Shown here in pieces: positions 1-4,853 of a stretch of 5,355 nucleotides of DNA. Origin of the DNA: Prolixibacteraceae bacterium (GTDB lineage: Bacteria; Bacteroidota; Bacteroidia; Bacteroidales; Prolixibacteraceae); contig SKHV01000341.1 in the NCBI GenBank assembly GCA_007116765.1, forward strand, positions 1 through 5,355, given 5' to 3'. The notes beneath the pieces were generated by a model, which saw only the letters and a list, made by a program, of their open reading frames with translations, searched no databases and was not told the origin of the DNA. Position numbers and translations under genes: made by a program. Every line of letters begins with the position of its first letter. Position 1 is the first letter of the stretch.

Positions 1-419
1 GCATAAAGGATTGACGCAATAATTACAAAAACAATGTATTCGCCTATAATGATAAAGCTTCCAAAGGTCATAAAATGTGCCCAGGTGCTTTTTGCAATCA
101 CAACAAACCACAACCAGTTAATAAAGAAAATTACCAACGATGAATATACCAAATGAAACCCCATTGCAATGAAGAAACTTCTTGCAGGCTTTGATATCCA
201 TGAAATATACCTGCTTTCAATTTTATTAAAAAAGAGGCCATTGGCGAAAAGCGACAAACCAATGCTTACCGAATAACCGGCATTCCAAAGGTAGTCTGCT
301 AAGGGCAATTTCACTGTTTGAGCGCCAATCCATAAAAAGATATTGCCAATCAATATCGAAATGATCGCAGCTGTTATCAGTTGATAAACTAATTTTTGTT
401 TCTTTTCGTGAATCGACAT
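1..419 (-). CDS. Probable LytS-type sensor histidine kinase, N-terminal membrane part (partial)
   Basis: The gene starts with ATG at 419-417 and runs off the left edge after 139 codons, so only the N-terminus is visible. The protein begins MSIHEKKQKL and then has four hydrophobic helices at about residues 11-33, 42-64, 82-109 and 116-139. A short charged turn with SRYISWISKPAR lies between helices 2 and 3. This four-helix layout with a W..KP.R turn resembles the sensor half of Bacteroidota histidine kinases of the LytS/His_kinase (PF06580) class, which normally phosphorylate a LytTR response regulator. The catalytic histidine and ATPase domain would lie outside the window, so the kinase call is inferred from topology and context. 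It lies 63 bases downstream of the TPR gene on the same strand and has its own promoter-like sequence. It could instead be another four-helix membrane protein, including a membrane-anchored LytTR regulator. Confidence 0.6.
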   Translation of the reverse strand, partial: MSIHEKKQKLVYQLITAAIISILIGNIFLWIGAQTVKLPLADYLWNAGYSVSIGLSLFANGLFFNKIESRYISWISKPARSFFIAMGFHLVYSSLVIFFINWLWFVVIAKSTWAHFMTFGSFIIIGEYIVFVIIASILY

Positions 420-438
420 CGTATTGGAATTGTGTGGT

Positions 439-469
439 TAAAAGTAAGCATTGGCTATTACATATCAAA
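439..469 (-). promoter_or_regulatory. Candidate Bacteroidota-type promoter for the histidine kinase gene
   Basis: Reading the minus strand, TTTG (469-466) is followed by exactly 19 bases and then TACTTTTA (446-439). This fits the Bacteroidota consensus TTTG, 19-21 bases, TAnnTTTG at all but the last base. The -7 element ends 19 bases before the ATG at 419. It lies just after the stop of the TPR gene, so it would allow the kinase to be expressed apart from the receptor and TPR genes. This is a pattern match only. Confidence 0.42.
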
Positions 470-482
470 TAATTGCGTTTTA

Positions 483-1124
483 TTATTTCGCCGCGCACTG
501 CTCAAGCATGTAGGCACAATGCTCTTCTCCCCAGGCGGGAAGCAAGCTGTTCCCGGTTTGGTTGCTTGCGAAAAGGTTTTGGGCTTTTTCCAATAAGGGT
601 TTGGCTTTGGTTGGGCCGCCTCCAAACTGTTCGGGCGTGTAAAAAATGTTGCACCCTTTAAGGTAGTGCGCACGCGGATTGTCGGGGTTCAGTTTTTCGG
701 CAATTGTAAGGGCTTCGTCGGCCATCATCGAGAACTGATAAGCACTTCCATCGTCGCTTATGCGCATTTGGTAAACAAGGCCTTGTAGTGCAAATACTTC
801 CGACTCATTTTCGAAGCTTTTTTTCATACGATCCAATACTGACTGGGCTTTGTCGAGAATTGGGCTTTTTTCGGTAATGGACATGCTCTGGTTAAGAAGC
901 AGTATCGAAACGTACGAGTACGCATGGTAATAAGCCGGCAACCATTGGTCGCTTTCTTTAGCTGCAATGCGCTCAAACTGGTTGGCAACAGCAGTTAGTT
1001 GGTCAATACTTTGGGCTGTGTACATCTTTTGGATGTTTTCGGCCATAACTTGTTCATAATCCGATGCAAACATCGGGTGTAGTGTTCCAAAGAACAGGAT
1101 GGTAATGATGAAAATTTGTTTCAT
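483..1124 (-). CDS. Secreted TPR-like protein of a Bacteroidota family
   Basis: The product is 213 residues long. I chose the ATG at 1124 because it places a standard signal peptide at the very start: a short basic MKQ, a hydrophobic core IFIITILFFG, and a likely cut near MFA-SDY at residue 20. An in-frame ATG at 1154 would add ten polar residues before it. The mature part is helical and TPR-like. Visible marks are WLPAYYHAYSYV (61-72), LDKAQSVLDRM (90-100), NPDNPRAHYLKG (146-157), YTPEQFGGG (162-170), KAKPLLEKAQNLF (173-185) and PAWGEEH (196-202). I recognise this NP..PR / P..FGGG / WG pattern from uncharacterised Bacteroidota proteins, often near TonB-dependent receptors; no biochemical function is known to me. 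It should be periplasmic. No lipobox cysteine follows the signal peptide. It follows the TBDR by 103 bases and precedes the kinase by 63, consistent with one operon. Confidence 0.82.
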   Translation of the reverse strand: MKQIFIITILFFGTLHPMFASDYEQVMAENIQKMYTAQSIDQLTAVANQFERIAAKESDQWLPAYYHAYSYVSILLLNQSMSITEKSPILDKAQSVLDRMKKSFENESEVFALQGLVYQMRISDDGSAYQFSMMADEALTIAEKLNPDNPRAHYLKGCNIFYTPEQFGGGPTKAKPLLEKAQNLFASNQTGNSLLPAWGEEHCAYMLEQCAAK

Positions 1125-1146
1125 AGTTTTGTTTTTTAAATGGTTA

Positions 1147-1164
1147 TGATTCAAAATTGATTCA
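1147..1164. repeat. Tandem TGATTCA sites, 11-base period
   Basis: TGATTCA occurs at 1147-1153 and again at 1158-1164, separated by AAAT. Each copy is itself a near-palindrome (TGA-N-TCA), and the starts are 11 bases apart, about one helical turn. The pair sits in the gap between the TBDR and TPR genes and overlaps the possible promoter there. It may bind a regulator, or be chance in AT-rich sequence. Confidence 0.35.
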
Positions 1165-1182
1165 TTTCTATTTATATTGAAA
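1152..1182 (-). promoter_or_regulatory. Weak candidate promoter for the TPR gene
   Basis: On the minus strand TTTC (1182-1179) is followed by 19 bases and CAATTTTG (1159-1152). Each element has one mismatch to the Bacteroidota TTTG and TAnnTTTG consensus. The -7 element lies 27 bases before the ATG at 1124. The TTTC is the end of a T run, which makes a chance match likely. If real, the TPR gene could be transcribed without the TBDR. Confidence 0.22.
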
Positions 1183-1227
1183 AAAACACTTGCTCAACTG
1201 TTGGTTTTTGACGATGAACCGTAAAAA

Positions 1228-3357
1228 TCAGAAACTCAGGAAAAGACCCACGAAAAAGAAGCGTTTTGTGTCCTGCTTTATTGGAATCAATGTGTAATTT
1301 CCCTGTGCATCGGCAATTCCCGATGGGCGGTAGCCAAATACATTATCGCGGCCAAGCACGTTGTTTACCGAGGCATACAGCACCGAGTACCGGTTGCCCA
1401 GGAAAAAGATATGGCTTAGGTTGAGGCTCAAATCGCCGTACCAAGCTGTGCGTCTGTCCATAAATTGCCCGGTATTCGGGTTATTGTACCGTCGTGCCGA
1501 TGCGAAAGTGTACGAAGCACCAATTTGTGTGGAGATTTTGTTAATCCAGTATTTTCCAACCGCCGAAAAATTGTGGTTCGAAATGAATTCGGGTGTAGTA
1601 GCTCCGGGGTAGTTGCGGTACTTACGTTCGGTATCAACAAACGAGTACGTGAGCCAATAGTCGAGGTTTTTAATGCTTTTGCGGTCGCGCCAAAACAAGT
1701 CAATACCGGTTGAATACCCATAGCCACTGTTCGAAATGTTTTGCGGGTAATACTCGTTCATCCCTTCCCAAGTGATGAGTTTTTGGTAGGTTTTGTAATA
1801 GCTTTCGGCCCTGAAAAGGCGGTTTTTCACGCTTCCGGCTTGCCAACCGGCAATGTAGTGCGTGGCATTTTCAAAATCCAACTCAGCATTGAATTTCAGA
1901 TAATCGTTCTCGGGGTTTTGGTAGTAACGCCCCCATGCAGCCGAGAACTGGCTGTTTTTCGATGTTTTTACGGCCATTGCCAAGCGTGGGGCAAGGTTGG
2001 CGCGTTTCATCAGCGAAGCGTATTCGGCTCTTATTCCGGGGCGCACGGCAACGTATTTCGAGAACTTGATTTCGGCTTCGACAAAAGTGCCCGGGGTGTG
2101 GTCGGTAAACTGAAAATCGATATATGAAAGTTCCGGGGTCTTTATCGCTTGTTGATAATCGGTGTAGGTATCGCTGATCCCGTAGGTCAATACAATCCTT
2201 TCAGAAAGCTCGTGCACCATAGCAAAGCGGGCTTCCATGGTCAGGTTGAGTGTTTCGATGTGGTTCCCGGCCACTACAATTACATCGTTTTCGTAGGTGC
2301 CCGATATGCCTGTGCGGAAACAGGTTTTTTTGCCTATGGCATCGCGGTAGCTTACGTTGGCATAGCTGCTGTTTCCTGTGTTTTCTATTGAAATTGCTTC
2401 GTGTTCGCCGTTTGTAACTTGATAAGCCAAATCGCCCCGTTCGTAGGTAGCAAAAGCTTTCAACAGACCTGTAGATGAAGGCTTGTAGCGGTAAGTGGAT
2501 GTAAGGTTAATGGCTTCCACAGGTTTTGTCCAGTCGATATAACTTTTTACCAGTTTATGAAAGGGCTTCATGTTCATGTAACTTGCCGAACCCATGACCG
2601 AACTGTTTTTCATGGCTTTGGTGTAATTCGCTTCAGCCCCTATGGTCATTAGCGAAATGCCGGCAGTATTTTCAACAGCAACACCGGTTGAGTTAAGCAC
2701 CAGCACCGACGAAAGTGCCTGTCCGTATTCGGCCGAATACCCGCCGGTGTTGAACATCACGCCTTCGAAAAGCGAAGGGGCGAAACGGCCGCGGGTGGCC
2801 ACATCGGGTGTTTTCGAGTAGTAGGGTTTTGCGGCCAGCAATCCGTCAATGTAGGTTTTTGTTTCGTAGGCATCGCCACCGCGTACCAGCAGACGACCAT
2901 CGTCGTTGGCAGCCTGCGCACCGGGCATTGTACGCATGGCGGCCATTACATCGCCGTTGGCACTGGCAGTGGTGTATATGTCGAGAGGTTCGAGTATGGC
3001 CGCCCGTTTTTTATCTTCAACGGCAAAGGTGCCGGCGGTAATGGTCACTGCATCGAGGGTATTTACGCTTTCGAGTAAAACAATGATTATCTCAACATCG
3101 CTTGTTGCATTGATTGTTTTCGACCAGGTTTGGTACCCTATTAAGCTGGCCACCAGATTCATTTCCCCTTTATCGGGAACAGTAAATTCGAATATCCCGT
3201 TTCGATCGGAGCTGGCACCGTTGTAACTGCCTTCGATGTAAATGTTTACGCCCGTGAGAGGCTCTCCGTTTTTGTTTTGCACTGTCCCCGAAATATTAAT
3301 TTGTCCGGCCACTGGCAGGAAAGAAATAATAAGTACGAATAAAATTTGTGTTTTCAT
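1228..3357 (-). CDS. TonB-dependent outer membrane receptor with CarboxypepD_reg-like domain
   Basis: The 709-residue protein starts with a signal peptide (MKTQILFVLIISFLPVAG, cut near residues 18-20). A CarboxypepD_reg-like beta domain follows at about 20-97 (ISGTVQNKNGEPLTGVNIYI, DRNGIFEF). The TonB plug spans roughly 110-225, marked by MRTMPGAQ (141-148), LLVRGGDAYETKTYIDG (156-172) and GGYSAEYGQALSSVL (205-219). The rest is an aromatic-rich beta barrel ending in phenylalanine (FFFVGLFLSF), the usual signal for barrel insertion. Such receptors import ligands too large for porins, using energy from TonB-ExbB-ExbD. The length is well below the roughly 1000 residues of SusC proteins, and no SusD gene follows, so this is not a standard glycan Sus pair. 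The substrate (metal chelate, peptide, cofactor or other) cannot be read from sequence. It probably leads an operon with the TPR and kinase genes. It is clearly richer in G+C than the genes to its right. Confidence 0.93.
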   Translation of the reverse strand: MKTQILFVLIISFLPVAGQINISGTVQNKNGEPLTGVNIYIEGSYNGASSDRNGIFEFTVPDKGEMNLVASLIGYQTWSKTINATSDVEIIIVLLESVNTLDAVTITAGTFAVEDKKRAAILEPLDIYTTASANGDVMAAMRTMPGAQAANDDGRLLVRGGDAYETKTYIDGLLAAKPYYSKTPDVATRGRFAPSLFEGVMFNTGGYSAEYGQALSSVLVLNSTGVAVENTAGISLMTIGAEANYTKAMKNSSVMGSASYMNMKPFHKLVKSYIDWTKPVEAINLTSTYRYKPSSTGLLKAFATYERGDLAYQVTNGEHEAISIENTGNSSYANVSYRDAIGKKTCFRTGISGTYENDVIVVAGNHIETLNLTMEARFAMVHELSERIVLTYGISDTYTDYQQAIKTPELSYIDFQFTDHTPGTFVEAEIKFSKYVAVRPGIRAEYASLMKRANLAPRLAMAVKTSKNSQFSAAWGRYYQNPENDYLKFNAELDFENATHYIAGWQAGSVKNRLFRAESYYKTYQKLITWEGMNEYYPQNISNSGYGYSTGIDLFWRDRKSIKNLDYWLTYSFVDTERKYRNYPGATTPEFISNHNFSAVGKYWINKISTQIGASYTFASARRYNNPNTGQFMDRRTAWYGDLSLNLSHIFFLGNRYSVLYASVNNVLGRDNVFGYRPSGIADAQGNYTLIPIKQDTKRFFFVGLFLSF

Positions 3358-3362
3358 GGCAA

Positions 3363-3379
3363 AGTATTGTTAGAATACT
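3363..3379. promoter_or_regulatory. Inverted repeat AGTATT-N5-AATACT in the TBDR leader
   Basis: Perfect six-base arms AGTATT (3363-3368) and AATACT (3374-3379) flank a five-base loop and end five bases before the TBDR start codon at 3357. In the mRNA it could form a small, weak hairpin next to the ribosome binding region; in DNA it could be an operator half-site pair. The arms are AT-rich, so RNA folding would be marginal. Confidence 0.35.
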
Positions 3380-3383
3380 CTGC

Positions 3384-3401
3384 CAAAACTGCGCTGTTTT
3401 G
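3384..3401. promoter_or_regulatory. 18-base palindrome upstream of the TBDR, possible operator
   Basis: The sequence CAAAACTGCGCTGTTTTG pairs at eight of nine positions about its centre; only the T-T pair next to the GCGC core fails. It lies 26 bases before the TBDR start. On the minus strand its proximal arm reads CAGTTTTG, one mismatch from the -7 consensus TAnnTTTG, though I see no good -33 partner at the right distance. A palindrome overlapping a -7 element is a typical place for a dimeric repressor to bind. Confidence 0.4.
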
Positions 3402-3468
3402 ATTGTATTGAGAATTAAATGATGCCGAAGCGTAGGAAAAAGGAGTTGAGCTGTATCAAACCAGCCCT

Positions 3469-3486
3469 AAAAGCCCCTTAGGGCTT
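3469..3486 (-). terminator. Possible terminator after the ExbB-like gene
   Basis: On the minus strand AAGCCC (3486-3481), a four-base loop and GGGCTT (3476-3471) form a six-pair hairpin whose 3' arm ends in a run of four T (3472-3469). It lies 66 bases after the stop of the ExbB-like gene and before the TBDR promoter region, where a terminator would make sense. The T run is short. An alternative eight-pair stem, AGCCCTAA (3463-3470) with TTAGGGCT (3478-3485), uses the same bases, so it could also be an interspersed repeat. Confidence 0.35.
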
Positions 3487-3551
3487 AAGTGGGAGGTGAT
3501 TGCAAGTTCGTTGGCAAGCTATTGCTTGTGTGTTGGTTGTGCCGGTTATTG

Positions 3552-3944
3552 TTATTTGAATTTCTTTTCAATTAGTAAGCTGGCAATAAACCATAAGATT
3601 AATGAAAAAAGATAAATAAGTATCCCATAGATGGTGCAGATCATCGTAACTTTTATTCCTCCAAATACCAGTGTTGGAATAATTTCTTTGCCTATTTGTG
3701 TGGCATCTTCAATTGCCGAAAACATGGCAGTAAGTCCAATCATCTGACCCAAAATTCCGGTTATCAGGGCAAATAAACCCATTGATTTTCCGTATTCAAT
3801 TTTCCGCAACATTTTTTCTTTATCAGTTTGTTTGGATGTAAAAGCAACAACAAAATGATAAACCATCCAGGTAGTAGTAATGATTAATAAAACTGTTAAA
3901 GCGCCCATGAATTGAGGTCCGCCTTGATAAAATAAATCTTTCAT
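3552..3944 (-). CDS. Small MotA/TolQ/ExbB-like membrane protein
   Basis: The 130-residue protein has three hydrophobic helices, at about 12-35, 54-78 and 96-125, and no signal peptide. Only a short charged loop (TSKQTDKEKMLRKIEYGKS, 36-54) joins helices 1 and 2, where E. coli ExbB has a long cytoplasmic loop. GILGQMIGLTAMFSAIEDA (63-81) and GGIKVTMICTIYGI (95-108) match the conserved GLxGTVxGI and GIAEALxATxxG stretches of the MotA_ExbB family. By eye alignment, the threonine of E. coli ExbB helix 2 (T148) is a glutamine here (Q67), the helix 3 glutamate (E176) falls at V99 beside K98, and T181 is kept as T104. It may therefore not be an ordinary proton channel. No ExbD or TonB gene is adjacent. 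It is divergent from the LytTR gene and lies 194 bases upstream of the TBDR on the same strand. Confidence 0.75.
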   Translation of the reverse strand: MKDLFYQGGPQFMGALTVLLIITTTWMVYHFVVAFTSKQTDKEKMLRKIEYGKSMGLFALITGILGQMIGLTAMFSAIEDATQIGKEIIPTLVFGGIKVTMICTIYGILIYLFSLILWFIASLLIEKKFK

Positions 3945-3973
3945 AATGATTTTTTTTTAGATTAATACTTCTG

Positions 3974-4005
3974 CCAAATTACATGGGAAAACGAAATTTA
4001 TCAAG
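3974..4005 (-). promoter_or_regulatory. Candidate promoter for the ExbB-like gene
   Basis: On the minus strand CTTG (4005-4002) is followed by 20 bases and TAATTTGG (3981-3974), which matches five of the six fixed bases in TAnnTTTG. It ends 29 bases before the ATG at 3944. Spacing and position fit the Bacteroidota promoter type. It lies back to back with a rightward candidate starting at 4028. Confidence 0.38.
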
Positions 4006-4027
4006 GTCGAATCCGGTTCTTAAAGGG

Positions 4028-4056
4028 TTGTTTATCGACACTAAGTTGTAATTTTC
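4028..4056 (+). promoter_or_regulatory. Candidate promoter for the LytTR gene
   Basis: TTG (4028-4030) is followed by 18 bases and TAATTTTC (4049-4056), with one mismatch to TAnnTTTG. The spacer is one base shorter than usual. The -7 element ends 38 bases before the ATG at 4095. GTTGT occurs twice here (4027-4031 and 4045-4049), in the same orientation and 18 bases apart; LytTR proteins bind direct repeats with GTT cores, but the surrounding bases do not fit the published consensus well. Confidence 0.3.
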
Positions 4057-4094
4057 AAATTTTTAGCGAAATTAGCCCGAATAAATTGAAAAAA

Positions 4095-4853
4095 ATGAAT
4101 AAAAAATCAAAAAATCCGTATTATCATATTGCATACTGGATTTTAGTAATACTCGTTATAACTTTAGTTTTTGGATTTTCATGGGGAAATAAAACAGCAG
4201 CATTTTTCTTTGTTAGTATGCTTCTCCCAATTGTTTTGGGTACTTCTTATTTTTTCAACTATGTACTTGTTCCCAAATTCTACCTTACAAAAAGATATGC
4301 AAAATTTGCATTCTACACCTTTTGTATGGCTGCTATTTCAGTTTATATTGAAATGTTAGTCCTGGTTATTTCGTATGTTTACCTTGTAAATCTTAGTTTT
4401 CAGAGCCTGAATCCGAATGCTGCTCAGATTGTTTTATTGGCTGTAATATTGTATTTGTTGGTGTTTATTGGCTCTTTTTTATTGATGTTGAAACAAATAG
4501 CAGAAAACCGACAGGTTATTCATCAGCTTATAGCCGAAAAAGAGAAAATGAAGAAGCCGTTTCTTGAAATAATGTCCAACAGAAAAATAACAAAAATACC
4601 ATATGACGACATTGTTTACATTGAAAGCTTATCCGATTATATTAAAGTTGTTACTGTAAGCGACCAAATTGTAAGCAAGGAGAAAATCAGCAATCTGTCC
4701 ATAAGGCTACCCGATACTTTTTTAAGAATTCATCGTTCATTCATCGTAAATAAAGAAAGAATAAAAAATATTTCATTTGATGAAGTCATGGTGGATGATG
4801 TGCTTATAGCAATAGGGCGTAGTTATAGAAAAGCGGTTATAGAATCCTTTTAG
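4095..4853 (+). CDS. Membrane-anchored LytTR-family transcriptional regulator
   Basis: I start the gene at ATG 4095; a TTG three codons upstream (4086) is also in frame and would add MKK. The 252-residue protein has four membrane helices at about 13-29, 35-58, 70-98 and 109-133, then a charged linker likely to form a short coiled coil (134-156), then a C-terminal LytTR DNA-binding domain (about 158-252). LytTR marks are IPYDDIVYIESLSDYIKV (168-185), FLRIHRSFIVN (209-219) and IGRSYRKAV (240-248). No receiver domain is present, so it is not a normal response regulator. The turn after helix 2, NYVLVPKFYLTKRYAKF (55-71), looks like the sensor half of LytS-type kinases of this phylum. It probably senses a membrane or envelope signal directly and acts on nearby promoters. 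It is transcribed away from the ExbB-like gene, across a 150-base shared gap. Its low G+C contrasts with the TBDR. Confidence 0.9.
   Translation: MNKKSKNPYYHIAYWILVILVITLVFGFSWGNKTAAFFFVSMLLPIVLGTSYFFNYVLVPKFYLTKRYAKFAFYTFCMAAISVYIEMLVLVISYVYLVNLSFQSLNPNAAQIVLLAVILYLLVFIGSFLLMLKQIAENRQVIHQLIAEKEKMKKPFLEIMSNRKITKIPYDDIVYIESLSDYIKVVTVSDQIVSKEKISNLSIRLPDTFLRIHRSFIVNKERIKNISFDEVMVDDVLIAIGRSYRKAVIESF

Noticed and set aside
226..673. Short frames at 226-498, 396-596, 458-673 and 473-661
   Set aside because: They overlap the kinase N-terminus and the conserved 3' part of the TPR gene in other frames and show no protein-family features.
1428..1727. Open minus-strand frame of 99 codons overlapping the TBDR in another frame
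   Set aside because: It lies fully within the receptor's barrel region, has no family signal, and is a shadow of the receptor frame.
1741..2127. Open rightward frame of 128 codons inside the TBDR
   Set aside because: It is antisense to a well-supported receptor gene, has no recognisable domain, and results from the G+C-rich codons of that gene. The same applies to 1361-1612, 1465-1713, 2149-2391, 2808-3041 and 2906-3226.
1228..3357. SusC-type glycan receptor
   Set aside because: At 709 residues it is too short for SusC, and the next gene encodes a TPR-like secreted protein without a lipobox, not a SusD.
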